Shown: piece after piece, positions 44,515-53,503 of the stretch
Numbering within the stretch: the stretch's first letter is position 1
Layout of the letters: each line of letters begins with the position of its first letter
Assembly: GCF_005886535.1 (NCBI RefSeq)
Contig: NZ_PNDS01000001.1
Span: 62,001 to 126,000, forward strand
DNA: 64,000 bases
Reading direction: 5' to 3'
Source: Pseudoalteromonas sp. S2755
GTDB lineage: Bacteria > Pseudomonadota > Gammaproteobacteria > Enterobacterales > Alteromonadaceae
Position numbers and translations under genes: made by a program
Notes under the pieces: generated by a model
Told to the model about the DNA's origin: nothing
What the model saw: the letters and a program-made list of their open reading frames with translations, nothing else
Databases searched by the model: none

Positions 44515-46353
44515 ATGAACAACAGACTAGTAATAAAATATGTAAGTGCGGCAGTGGCTTGCACACTGTTTCTCGCAAGTTGTAGCTCACCAAGTAAAAA
44601 ACCTTCAGTGCCAAAAGAAACGCTCGACCCGGTTGCAGAATCTGGTCAAGTGCCTGAGCGAGTTTGGCTCAATCAAGGATGGTCAGATAAACTTCGGCAA
44701 GACTTTTGGTTCACAGGCCAAGGGTCACAAATCATTCCCTATACTTGGTTTACTTGGTTAGAGCAACCCAACAGTAAAAAGCTCTTTCGCGATAGCGAAC
44801 ATATGGAAATGCTGCGCTATCTGCCCAGTAAAACCGCCGCCAATAACCCTTCAGGTTTGCCCATCGGCTTTGCCGTGCATAACAATCAAACCACGGGACA
44901 AGCTTGGGTCGGGATGACCTGCGCCGCATGCCACACCAACCAAATTGATTATAATGGTACAAAAATTTTGGTAGAAGGTGCGCCCACCCTCGCCAACTTT
45001 GTTCTCTTCTTTAGCCGCCTAAATGCCGCGTTAGAAGCGACCCTCAACGATAATCAAAAGTTTAGCCGTTTCGCGATGCGCGTATTAAAAGAAGGAGCAT
45101 CGCAAGAGTTGATTGATGATTTACGAGACGATCTCAAGCACGTGGCGCTTGCAACCGCCGAGCGACAAACCGTTAATGACTTGCCCGAAGATTATCCAGA
45201 CGATTTTACCAGCTATGCTCGACTTGACGCGTTTGGCAATATTCAAAACGCCGGTACGGCATTTGCGCTTGACGACCTTAACAATAAAAATGCGCCCACC
45301 GCCCCCGTCTCCTATCCATTTTTATGGGGTACACACCAATCCAATGTAGTGCAGTGGAATGCCTCAGCACCAAACGTACCTGTAATTGGGCCTTTGGTTA
45401 GGAACATAGGTGAAGTGGTGGGTGTATTTGGTTCGTTATCCATTGAAGAAGCACCGGTTTGGCAGCGTGTTTGGGGGAAACATGCGCGTTACAGTTCAAC
45501 CGTTGACTTGCAAGGATTAGGACAATTAGAAGCGTGGGTAAAAACGCTACTTCCTCCCGCTTGGCCGGAACAATATTTTCCGGGAATTGACACCAACAAA
45601 GCGGCACAAGGAAAAATGTTATTCCAAGCAAACTGTGCTAGCTGTCATCAATTAATTGACCAAAAAAATCTACTTAAAGATTACGAAGCGGTCAAAGTGC
45701 CAGTAAAAGAGATAGGTACCGATCCTACTATGTCTAATAACGCCAGCTGTCATATGGCAAAGACCTTATTTTTAGAAGGTACTAAGACAGACATTCTTAT
45801 TGGCGACAAATTCCAAGCGGTAGATAGCGCTATTGATATCCCAGTAAATGGCGTTGTGGGTTTGGTGTTAAAAGACCCTATCAAAGCAATCGAAGCAGGC
45901 CTAATAGCAGAACGCACCGGGCCAGATGGTAAGAAAACCACTGTGAAAAAATCCATTGAAGAGCGCCTTAAAGTCTACCTAGAAAATAGACACAAATTGA
46001 GTCCGAACACTAATGAAGATTGTGTGGATGGTTTCTACGACGCGGGTGTCTACAAAGCAAGGCCGTTAAACGGAATTTGGGCAACCGCGCCTTATTTACA
46101 TAATGGCTCAGTGCCAAACCTATGGTCACTATTACAATCACCAGAGTCGCGCCCGGATACCTTCTGGGTTGGCAGTCGCGAATTCGACCCTATCAACGTT
46201 GGCTATGTTACTCATCAAGGCATGAACGAGTTCAAAGTGAACAAAGCCAATGGTGAGGTGATGCCGGGCAACGATAACAGCGGTCACGTTTACGGCACTA
46301 CCTTGAGTGACAATGAAAAGTGGCAAATCGTTGAGTTTTTGAAAACGCTATAA
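44515..46353 (+). CDS. RoxA-like dihaem cytochrome c lipoprotein
   Basis: A 612-residue exported protein. The N-terminus VACTLFLASCSSPSKKP contains a lipobox, so membrane anchoring is likely. Two c-type haem sites are visible: CAACH at about 136-140 and CASCH at about 374-378. The opening VWLNQGWSDKLRQDFWFTGQ, with GSQIIPYTWFTWLEQ, is typical of the RoxA/LatA rubber-oxygenase-related family within dihaem peroxidase relatives; the C-terminal block GIWATAPYLHNGSVPNLWSL fits too. Actual polyisoprene cleavage cannot be assumed, as most family members are uncharacterised. It probably exchanges electrons with the divergent haem fusion protein. Confidence 0.9.
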   Translation: MNNRLVIKYVSAAVACTLFLASCSSPSKKPSVPKETLDPVAESGQVPERVWLNQGWSDKLRQDFWFTGQGSQIIPYTWFTWLEQPNSKKLFRDSEHMEMLRYLPSKTAANNPSGLPIGFAVHNNQTTGQAWVGMTCAACHTNQIDYNGTKILVEGAPTLANFVLFFSRLNAALEATLNDNQKFSRFAMRVLKEGASQELIDDLRDDLKHVALATAERQTVNDLPEDYPDDFTSYARLDAFGNIQNAGTAFALDDLNNKNAPTAPVSYPFLWGTHQSNVVQWNASAPNVPVIGPLVRNIGEVVGVFGSLSIEEAPVWQRVWGKHARYSSTVDLQGLGQLEAWVKTLLPPAWPEQYFPGIDTNKAAQGKMLFQANCASCHQLIDQKNLLKDYEAVKVPVKEIGTDPTMSNNASCHMAKTLFLEGTKTDILIGDKFQAVDSAIDIPVNGVVGLVLKDPIKAIEAGLIAERTGPDGKKTTVKKSIEERLKVYLENRHKLSPNTNEDCVDGFYDAGVYKARPLNGIWATAPYLHNGSVPNLWSLLQSPESRPDTFWVGSREFDPINVGYVTHQGMNEFKVNKANGEVMPGNDNSGHVYGTTLSDNEKWQIVEFLKTL

Positions 46354-46374
46354 ACGCTATTTAGCGCTAAAGAT

Positions 46375-46397
46375 AAAGGGCCGAATACAGGCCCTTT
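46375..46397. terminator. Bidirectional terminator
   Basis: A perfect 8-bp stem AAAGGGCC/GGCCCTTT with loop GAATACA, between the RoxA-like gene and the convergent GNAT/C39 gene. Confidence 0.8.
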
Positions 46398-46419
46398 GAC
46401 TTACAACCGAAAACGTTAT

Positions 46420-47529
46420 TTAAAATGACTCGTGCAACACCACCAGCGCACTTAACTTGCTTGCGCCAAACGTCATCATTTTTTCAAAATCCGACCTTGC
46501 GATGGGCACTTGCTGGCAGTCGATAGGGTTTTGGTCGTCCTCGACATCAGGGTCATTAAGATATAAACACAACTCATCCAAGCCCGTAATAAGCACCCAA
46601 TGCGGCGCTTTTTTACCGTTTAGCCGATAAGTGCTGATCAAAGCCAATACCGCACTACCCTGTAACAACCATTGTTCAACCTGTTCAAGCTTTACATCAG
46701 CTTGGTGAATAGCAATATCACGATATTCACACTCTTGACGGAATTGCTCATGAACTAAGGTCATCACCTGTTTTTTCTGCGCGCTTCTCACGCCATCTAA
46801 AAATAGTGGGCCCGCCGTATTCACCATCACCTCTGCCGCAAAACCACGGCGCTCCGCAGCCAATGCCAAACCAAATGGGTGACAGCCGCCGTGACCTGCA
46901 GTCATAAAGATGGTGGTCGCTTCACGCCATATTTCAAGCTCTAAGGCCTGATCGCCCATACAGCCTGGATCTATACTCGCCATTGCCATCATCAGTGACG
47001 CCGGTCCGCAAGTGAAGTCTGTCGTTTGCTGATACCAAGGTGCCTGATGCAACACCGCCTTTTGCGACAGCTTACGCACACATTTTTGCATTCTTAGCGC
47101 GTCATCATGATCCGCGTAATAGTTTTGATACTCGCCAAATACACGATAACCCATGCGTTTATATAAGCCGATGGCCGCGTCATTACGTTTAGCCACCTCT
47201 AAACGCATATATAACCAGCCCATTTCACCCGCTCTGGCCTCAAGCTCTGACATCAGTTGGCGTGCGATCCCTTTACCTTGATGATGAGGCGATACCGCCA
47301 ATGAATAAAGCCTTGCCAGCCGCGTTCCTTGGTGCAACCAAAGCAATCCATAGCCCACAAGTTCCCCTGCTAACTTTGCAGTGAGCAGCAGACTATGTTC
47401 AAAACTGATGTAATGCTTGAGTTGGCGACGACTCAGTCTATCCACACTGAAGCAGCTTTGCTCCAACGCATTCAGTGAATTCAAATCCTGCAGTGTCGCC
47501 TTTTCAAGCACCAACGCGGCTTGCAACAT
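46420..47529 (-). CDS. GNAT acetyltransferase-peptidase C39 fusion
   Basis: A 369-residue cytosolic fusion. Residues 1-150 are a GNAT domain with the acetyl-CoA loop SPHHQGKGIARQLM (81-93) and GLYKRMGYRV. From about 160 there is a papain-like C39 peptidase domain: Cys174 in TDFTCGPASLMMAM, His310 in KKAPHWVLITG and Asp326 in LNDPD form the likely triad. No ABC transporter is attached, unlike bacteriocin C39 exporters. The ATG overlaps the stop of the RimK-like gene by one base (TAATG). Families of this kind are predicted to acetylate and cleave peptides made or modified by an ATP-grasp partner. Confidence 0.92.
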   Translation of the reverse strand: MLQAALVLEKATLQDLNSLNALEQSCFSVDRLSRRQLKHYISFEHSLLLTAKLAGELVGYGLLWLHQGTRLARLYSLAVSPHHQGKGIARQLMSELEARAGEMGWLYMRLEVAKRNDAAIGLYKRMGYRVFGEYQNYYADHDDALRMQKCVRKLSQKAVLHQAPWYQQTTDFTCGPASLMMAMASIDPGCMGDQALELEIWREATTIFMTAGHGGCHPFGLALAAERRGFAAEVMVNTAGPLFLDGVRSAQKKQVMTLVHEQFRQECEYRDIAIHQADVKLEQVEQWLLQGSAVLALISTYRLNGKKAPHWVLITGLDELCLYLNDPDVEDDQNPIDCQQVPIARSDFEKMMTFGASKLSALVVLHESF

Positions 47530-48977
47530 TACTTTTTACCTCTCGCTTCAAGACGCCTTGAAAATTCAGACATCACCTGCATGTACAGCTCGTCACCGAG
47601 ATACTTGTCTTCAACCCCTTGATCAATATTCGGATTGTCGTTTACTTCAAGCACGTAAGCTTTGCCGTTGTGCTCTTTAATATCAATGCCATACAATCCA
47701 TTACCCACAACTGCCGCCGCTTTTAACGCCGCACGTAACACCGCCTTTGGCACTTCAAACGTTGGTAGCGTGTCAAACCCACCCGAGAAATTGCGTTTTG
47801 ACTCATGGTTATAGATTTGCCAATGGTTACGTGCCATATGGTAACGGCATGCGTAAATTGCACGGCCATTTAACACCCCAATACGCCAGTCGTAATCTGT
47901 GTATAAGTAAGCTTGCGCCAACACAATCGCAGAGACGCTCATCAGCTCTTGTAAACGCTCGCCAAGTTCTTCTTTGGTTTTTACTTTAAATACGCCTTTT
48001 GAGAACGAACTCTCAGGCATTTTAAGCACCATAGGTAGCGATAACTCAGCAATGAGTTTATCGATTACTTGTTCATTACACTGACTCACAAATCGCGTTT
48101 CTAAACTTGGCACCTTCTTGTAATTAAAGGCATCATGTAAAAACACCTTATTACAACAGCGTAGGATCGAGCTTGGGTCATCAATTACCACTAAATCTTT
48201 TTGCTCTGCTTCTTGCGCAAGGCGATAAGTATGGTGATCAATCGCTGTGGTTTCACGAATAAATAGCCCATCGTATTGGCCTAAGTTGTATAACTCAGCC
48301 GCTTCTAATGGATGTACTTTAATGCCAAGCTTTTCACCCGCTTTTACAAAGCGGCTGATCGCTCCTTTATTACTTGGCGGCAACTTTTCATCGTGGTCCA
48401 CCAACATCGCAATATCCCAGCGATACTTTTTGTGGCTCTTACGCTTGTTCCACTGAGTGGCATGCACATGACCTAATACTTGAGTACAAAACTCAAGCTG
48501 CGCCACCTGCAGAGTCGAAAAGTCGCGTCGCTGCACCTGCACGCGCACGCCTTTGTCTTGCTGCTGTAATGTCACTTTTAGTAAAGGCGCTGGAAATTGC
48601 TGAAATAAATACGCCGCCAACTTACTAAACTCAGGCTGTTGGGTTTCGCCCATACAAATGATCAGCTCAGCGTCATCGGTAATTGCGATCCCACGCTTAT
48701 CAAACCAAGCTTGCGATAAAAACAACGCATTATCGCCATCACGTAAACCATTAATAACCTTTAGACTCGGAAGTACTTGGTGATTACGCGCTTCAGCAAG
48801 TAAAGAGCAGTAATAACCTTGACTTAAATAACGATCACAGTCACATAAATTAATCACTCGAAGTTTTGATTCACCGAGCTTTGGGTACTCTTGCAAATAC
48901 GTTTCAAACGTCACTACGTTATTTGCCAAAGGCAGTACATCTGCATTTTGATCAACAACGAATAGAGTAGATAGCAT
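47529..48977 (-). CDS. RimK-family ATP-grasp ligase with N-terminal extension
   Basis: A 482-residue ATP-grasp protein. Residues 1-190 form a RimK-like N-terminal region of its own type (FETYLQEYPKLGESKLRVIN, LCDCDRYLSQGYYCSLLAEA). The ATP-grasp core shows KVFLHDAFNYKKVPSLETRF, VLKMPESSFSKGVFKVKTKE, the basic YACRYHMARNHWQIYNHESK and the metal-binding YVLEVNDNPNIDQGVEDKYL. Such enzymes join amino acids (often Glu) to a carboxylate at ATP cost; RimK itself adds Glu to ribosomal S6. This one is much longer than E. coli RimK (300), so its target is probably different. It forms an overlapping pair with the GNAT/C39 gene. Confidence 0.92.
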   Translation of the reverse strand: MLSTLFVVDQNADVLPLANNVVTFETYLQEYPKLGESKLRVINLCDCDRYLSQGYYCSLLAEARNHQVLPSLKVINGLRDGDNALFLSQAWFDKRGIAITDDAELIICMGETQQPEFSKLAAYLFQQFPAPLLKVTLQQQDKGVRVQVQRRDFSTLQVAQLEFCTQVLGHVHATQWNKRKSHKKYRWDIAMLVDHDEKLPPSNKGAISRFVKAGEKLGIKVHPLEAAELYNLGQYDGLFIRETTAIDHHTYRLAQEAEQKDLVVIDDPSSILRCCNKVFLHDAFNYKKVPSLETRFVSQCNEQVIDKLIAELSLPMVLKMPESSFSKGVFKVKTKEELGERLQELMSVSAIVLAQAYLYTDYDWRIGVLNGRAIYACRYHMARNHWQIYNHESKRNFSGGFDTLPTFEVPKAVLRAALKAAAVVGNGLYGIDIKEHNGKAYVLEVNDNPNIDQGVEDKYLGDELYMQVMSEFSRRLEARGKK

Positions 48978-49366
48978 CTAAATAATCCTTAGGTGGCGAT
49001 GCGTTGGCACATCATTACATGATGGTTTAGGCACCCCACGATTTAACATAGGGTTAGTGGGCAAATTCAAGGGCCCACATTAAAGTGGAGTAGTTGTAAT
49101 CTTAAATATAGCACTTAGCAATTGAGTAATTTTGATTCTCAAGATAAATCTTTCTTGCTGTCGACGGTCGGAATAAAAGACTTAAATTTCAAACGGTTAA
49201 AAACCATAAAAGTACGTACAATCAAATTTGATTGAAACGATTAAGATTTCTCGTGTTTACAAACAGATATCAAGGATGAAATAGCACGTGGTAGGCGTGC
49301 TTAGGGGCACCACGAGCAGTGAGTGCTTTGGTTGAGGTGGGTGTCAGCGATTTATACTCTTTGCGT
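48978..49366. other. Intergenic region upstream of the RimK-like gene
   Basis: About 390 bases without a convincing gene. It contains the promoter of the RimK-like operon, a perfect 16-base palindrome CAATCAAATTTGATTG (49219-49234) overlapping GTACGTAC, and a bulged hairpin at about 49288-49315 (CGTG...GTGC/GCAC...CACG). These may be operators or the 3' end of the 49367 gene. Confidence 0.45.
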
Positions 49367-49771
49367 TTAAGCGGTTACACTGATTTTCTTAGGTAAAATA
49401 TAGCCCTGATAACTTTTGAGGACTGCTAAGGTTTCTTCATAGCCTTTGGTTGGTTGGCCTATACTGCGGTTATACTCAATTCTACGTTCTAAAGCGCCCA
49501 AATAGTCTTTATTTTCTACACCGACAAGAGTATCACCTTTAAATTCAAATTCTTCAAAAGGGATATATTGCCATACGCGATCATCTCCAGTGACTTTAGC
49601 TAACGTTCTTATGTCTTCTTGAGATACGTTCCGCATATCAAGGCCATTGGTATTCGACTCCCTATTTTCAGAATTTAAAGAAAGTGAATTTTGATTGGCT
49701 AAATTTTGCTTTTTTACGACTTCGACAGCGTTGTAGTTACCGTAAATAGCTTGGGTATTTGATATATTCAT
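49367..49771 (-). CDS. Orphan soluble protein
   Basis: A 134-residue protein, start MNISNTQAIYGNYNAVEVVK, with AAGGAG before the ATG. The first 50 residues are Asn/Ser-rich and probably disordered. The ordered part runs DMRNVSQEDIRTLAKVTGDD, then VWQYIPFEEFEF and YLGALERRIEYNRSIGQP. No signal peptide or membrane segment. I do not recognise the family; the Asn-rich head and cytosolic nature recall small proteins seen beside flagellar genes, but nothing here supports that role. Confidence 0.78.
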   Translation of the reverse strand: MNISNTQAIYGNYNAVEVVKKQNLANQNSLSLNSENRESNTNGLDMRNVSQEDIRTLAKVTGDDRVWQYIPFEEFEFKGDTLVGVENKDYLGALERRIEYNRSIGQPTKGYEETLAVLKSYQGYILPKKISVTA

Positions 49772-49983
49772 AATAGAACTCCTTTCTTTTTCGACCTAAA
49801 TTTACATGCAATAGTCACGCCTTTTTATTTACCGACACACTGCATTTGTTGGCTTCCAACGACTAACAAACGACTACGGAAACAAGTGACATCAGTACTA
49901 TCTATACTCCAACAAGCGATTGTTAACAAAAACCACGTGTCTCATAAATATTAAAATGTTAGGCTACAAAAAGTACCCACAAT

Positions 49984-50361
49984 ATGGACATGAATATGGC
50001 AAACCTGAATACCGTAGAAATAAAGTCTTTTGTTCCAGCTAAAGACTTTGAATGCTCTAAACGCTTTTATCAGCTAATTGGCTTTGAAATGGCTTTTGAA
50101 GCTGGAGATATCGCATATTTAAAATCTGGCTCTTGTTCTTTTTTGCTCCAAGATTTCTATGAGCCATTGCACAGCAACAACTTTATGATGCACCTTTTAG
50201 TCGAAGATGCCCAAAGCTGGTATGAACATGTTTTAAAACTCGAGCTGGACAAAACGTTTGGCGTAAAGGTAACTGAACTTGTCGAGCAGCCATGGGGAAT
50301 GCTCGAATTTTGTATTACTGATCCAAGTGGCGTGCTGTGGCGCATCGCCGAGAATCAGTAA
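49984..50361 (+). CDS. VOC (glyoxalase/bleomycin-resistance fold) protein
   Basis: A 125-residue single-module VOC protein: SFVPAKDFECSKRFYQLIGF, YLKSGSCSFLLQDFYEP, MHLLVEDAQSWYEHVL, then VTELVEQPWGMLEFCITDPS and GVLWRI. The fold binds metal and small molecules (antibiotics, dioxygenase or isomerase substrates), but the function cannot be deduced. The start is ATG 49984; an in-frame ATG at 49996 has a slightly better ribosome-site position. Confidence 0.85.
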   Translation: MDMNMANLNTVEIKSFVPAKDFECSKRFYQLIGFEMAFEAGDIAYLKSGSCSFLLQDFYEPLHSNNFMMHLLVEDAQSWYEHVLKLELDKTFGVKVTELVEQPWGMLEFCITDPSGVLWRIAENQ

Positions 50362-50552
50362 CCTAACAAAAAGATTGTGGCGTCAATAACTGACTTTATG
50401 CTTTGCCGATTTCCAAATTAATCGAATTGGATATGAACAGATAGCACCATTCACTACGTTTATCATGATAGGGAATCGATGATACCCACTACATATTTGC
50501 ACCGAAGCTGGGAATTTGACTAACAAACCAAACCTTACCTACCTTCGGTTCT

Positions 50553-51521
50553 TCACTTTAGCTTTGACGGTGGTTTCCCATACCATTTTACACAAACTTT
50601 ATTCAGCGCACTTTGCTCTGTAAAACCGAGTGCGTCTACAATATCGAGCAATCTGGTGTTGCTGATGAGTTGTTCAAATCGATGCTTTCGCTCTTGGTCG
50701 AGTAAGGTTCTAAAGCTGGTGTGTTGTATTTTTAGCTTACGCTGCATCGAACGCACACTCATGTTTAATGCCTTAGCAATACTTGCTTGGTTGACTCCAG
50801 CCAGTGAGTGCTTTGCCGCTAGTAAATTGGCAACACGCGCTTTTAAGTCATGATTATCACAAAGCGCTGATACGCTTTTTGCAACCACTTGCTCAATATG
50901 TTCGTGCATTAGGCTGTCGACTGTAGCGACTGGCATGGTAAGAAAATCTAACGGAAACGACAGTGCATTTTCAGGGCAATTTTGTGATACGGGGCAGCCA
51001 AACCAAGTTTGCAAACGCTGTAATTCTAGGTCACACACGCTAAAGCTAAGCTGGAGTTGGTTAGGCGATAAAGTTGAACGCAAAAGCTGCCGTGCAGCGC
51101 TCACCCAAGCGGTCATATTACGCAAAATGGCTTGCTTACCCAGCGGGGTTTTTGGTTGCCAAGTTAACTTGGCATTGTCGCTATCACTTGCGAATACAGC
51201 GAGGCCAATATCGGCGACAATAGCGTCGTAATGCAATAATGAGATAATAGCTTGCTGCAAGTCTCTACTGGTTTCGACCAAATAACCAAGCGCCCCATAA
51301 TCATGCAGCTGAATGGCTTTACCCAGTTCAAAACCAATTAAGGGATCGCCACTCAGCTCCTGCCCTACCTCGAGCAATCGCTCATATTCAACGAGTGCTA
51401 CACGTTCAGGGCGTGACGCTACTAGCTCAGCAAACTCGCCTCGCAGCCTCTTGTCATCGGTAAAATGGTCATGGAGATATACCCACGCACTATAAAAATA
51501 TACAAACGAAGTAGAGTGCAT
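50553..51521 (-). CDS. AraC-family transcription regulator
   Basis: A 322-residue regulator with an N-terminal AraC-type ligand/dimerisation domain (PF12625-like: LGFELGKAIQLHDYGALGYL) and a C-terminal AraC helix-turn-helix pair (ASIAKALNMSVRSMQRKLKI, then LLDIVDALGFTEQSALNKVC). This architecture is typical of OruR/ArgR-type regulators of lipid and amino-acid catabolism. It is divergent from a sterol-desaturase-family gene across about 120 bases and probably controls it. AAAGGA precedes the ATG. Confidence 0.9.
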   Translation of the reverse strand: MHSTSFVYFYSAWVYLHDHFTDDKRLRGEFAELVASRPERVALVEYERLLEVGQELSGDPLIGFELGKAIQLHDYGALGYLVETSRDLQQAIISLLHYDAIVADIGLAVFASDSDNAKLTWQPKTPLGKQAILRNMTAWVSAARQLLRSTLSPNQLQLSFSVCDLELQRLQTWFGCPVSQNCPENALSFPLDFLTMPVATVDSLMHEHIEQVVAKSVSALCDNHDLKARVANLLAAKHSLAGVNQASIAKALNMSVRSMQRKLKIQHTSFRTLLDQERKHRFEQLISNTRLLDIVDALGFTEQSALNKVCVKWYGKPPSKLK

Positions 51522-51642
51522 TGCAGTTCCTTTTGTCGTATTTGGACAAATTGTTGGCGCAGTTTGGCAGGATTGTCAATAGCTAACCCGTTACCCTTGT
51601 GCATATAAAGTACCAAAGCTTTGGCTAAAGAAGGAGCTGTAT

Positions 51643-52491
51643 ATGGTTGATGTATCGCTAATTTTACTGGCACTCAGTCCCATCTTTTTACTTTGTGTTG
51701 CCTGGGAGTATATCAAGCACCACGAACACTATGATTGGCGAGATTCATTACTCAATGCCCTACTCGCCTTGCTCCATCAAGGCAGCGACGCGCTGGCTTT
51801 GCTTGTACTGATGCCGCTCTTTTACTGGCTTCATCAATTTGCCTTATTCACAATCGAATTAAATCTCCTCACTTTGCTTTTTGGGTTTATCTTGCAAGAT
51901 TTCTTGTATTACTGGTTTCACCGGGCATCACATTGTATTCACTGGCTTTGGAGCGCACACGTAGTGCATCACAGTTCGAACAACATGAACTTTACCACCG
52001 CATTTCGCCAAAGCTTGCTTTACCCTATTGTCGGTATGTGGGTGTTCTGGCTGCCTATGATACTGCTTGGATTTACCCCGACCTTGGTATTTGCCATCGT
52101 CGCAATCAACTTGGCTTTTCAATTTTTTGTCCATACACAAACGGTTAATAGGTTAGGAGTGGTTGAGCGGATCTTTAATACGCCTTCCCACCACAGAGTC
52201 CATCACGCTAGTAATCCTGACTATATAGATAAAAACTTTGCTGGGGTGCTGATCATTTGGGATAAGCTTTTTGGCACCTTTGTTGAGGAGCGTGAAGACA
52301 TCACAATTTGTTATGGAATAAGAGGTGCGGCACCAAAGCAGACCCCTTTAGATGTAAACTTTGCTCAGTGGCGTCATATGTTCCACTGCTTTTCACAAGC
52401 AAACACCTTAAAGAACAAATGGTTGGCGCTGTTTGGTTACCCAACCCACTTACCCGAAAAGCCTAAGAATACAGCTTCAGTCAAGCCCTAG
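51643..52491 (+). CDS. Sterol desaturase/fatty acid hydroxylase family protein
   Basis: Integral membrane di-iron oxygenase of 282 residues. The three His clusters expected of this family are present: FHRASHCIH, SAHVVHHSSNNMNFTT and HRVHHASNPDYIDKNFAG. Four to five hydrophobic segments surround them. It would hydroxylate or desaturate a lipid; no substrate is known. AAGGAGC precedes the ATG. The divergent AraC regulator is a likely controller. It ends four bases before the convergent LysR gene. Confidence 0.92.
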   Translation: MVDVSLILLALSPIFLLCVAWEYIKHHEHYDWRDSLLNALLALLHQGSDALALLVLMPLFYWLHQFALFTIELNLLTLLFGFILQDFLYYWFHRASHCIHWLWSAHVVHHSSNNMNFTTAFRQSLLYPIVGMWVFWLPMILLGFTPTLVFAIVAINLAFQFFVHTQTVNRLGVVERIFNTPSHHRVHHASNPDYIDKNFAGVLIIWDKLFGTFVEEREDITICYGIRGAAPKQTPLDVNFAQWRHMFHCFSQANTLKNKWLALFGYPTHLPEKPKNTASVKP

Positions 52492-52495
52492 TGCG

Positions 52496-53407
52496 TTATT
52501 TATACCGCTCGGCCTTTTCTACAAGCGCTTGGCAGTACACTCTTAGTTTATCGCGCAGCACTCTCACGCTTGGGTTGATCATTTGCTTTGACGGGCAGAT
52601 CAACCACAACGGCTTACATTCAACGCGGTAGTCATTTAATATACTTTGCACCACACCTTGTTCTAGTTGGTCTGCTACATCTATCGCGGAGCGCAATGAA
52701 ATACCCGCTCCTTGCGCACACCAGCGCTTTACCACATCCGCATCATTACTGGTTCTACGCCCTTTAAGCACCACTTTGTAAGTTTGTTCATTTTTCGTCA
52801 GTTTCCACGTATCAAACTTACTGCCTCTAATCAAAAAGAATAGCCCTTGATGCTCACTTAGCTCCTCATGATCCTTTGGCGTGCCTTGTTTTTCTAAGTA
52901 TTCCGTAGAGGCACAAAGCAGCAATGGCACATCACAAATTTTAAAGCCGTAGAAGCTACTGTCTTCAGGCGCGCCATAGCGCAGCGCGATATCAACACCG
53001 TCACGATAAAAGTCGAGATTGTGATCATTAAGAATAAGCTTCAAGGCAAGTTTGGGGTATTCATCAAGTAATTCGTCTAGCCAAGGTAGGAGAATATTAC
53101 GGCCAAAATCTGACGGTGCGGTTAATCTTAGCTCACCGTCAATTTCGTTGTCGTTATCAAGCACCTGTTTTTTGCCATTATCCAAAAGCGCAAGTGCCTG
53201 CTCGCAAATTGGCAAGTAAGTTTCACCTTGCTTTGATAGCCTTAAGCTACGCGTAGAACGCACAAAAAGTTGAAAGCCAAGGTGCTTTTCCACTCGCTTT
53301 ATCGCGGCGCTCGCTGTAGCAACCTGCATATCTAACTGTGCAGCCGCCGCACTAATATTGCCAAGCTGAGCCGTTTTCATTACGACGATTAAATCTTGTG
53401 TATTCAT
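52496..53407 (-). CDS. LysR-family transcription regulator
   Basis: A 303-residue LysR regulator. The N-terminal winged helix is LGNISAAAAQLDMQVATASA with AIKRVEKHLGFQLFVRSTRS; the substrate-binding domain follows (LRLTAPSDFGRNILLPWLDE). The start is placed at ATG 53407; a TTG two codons upstream is possible. It is divergent from nfsB across about 96 bases, a common arrangement in which the regulator controls the nitroreductase. Confidence 0.92.
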   Translation of the reverse strand: MNTQDLIVVMKTAQLGNISAAAAQLDMQVATASAAIKRVEKHLGFQLFVRSTRSLRLSKQGETYLPICEQALALLDNGKKQVLDNDNEIDGELRLTAPSDFGRNILLPWLDELLDEYPKLALKLILNDHNLDFYRDGVDIALRYGAPEDSSFYGFKICDVPLLLCASTEYLEKQGTPKDHEELSEHQGLFFLIRGSKFDTWKLTKNEQTYKVVLKGRRTSNDADVVKRWCAQGAGISLRSAIDVADQLEQGVVQSILNDYRVECKPLWLICPSKQMINPSVRVLRDKLRVYCQALVEKAERYK

Positions 53408-53503
53408 TTTCAAAAAATTTTTGAAACTATTTAACTCATTATCATCTTTTTATTGATTATGTAAATCCATATTATGTCTTTAAAGCAATTTTAGGAGTCT
53501 GAT

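Noticed and set aside
44515-46353. Reading the dihaem cytochrome as a confirmed rubber oxygenase
   Set aside because: Family resemblance is visible, but substrate activity cannot be deduced from it.
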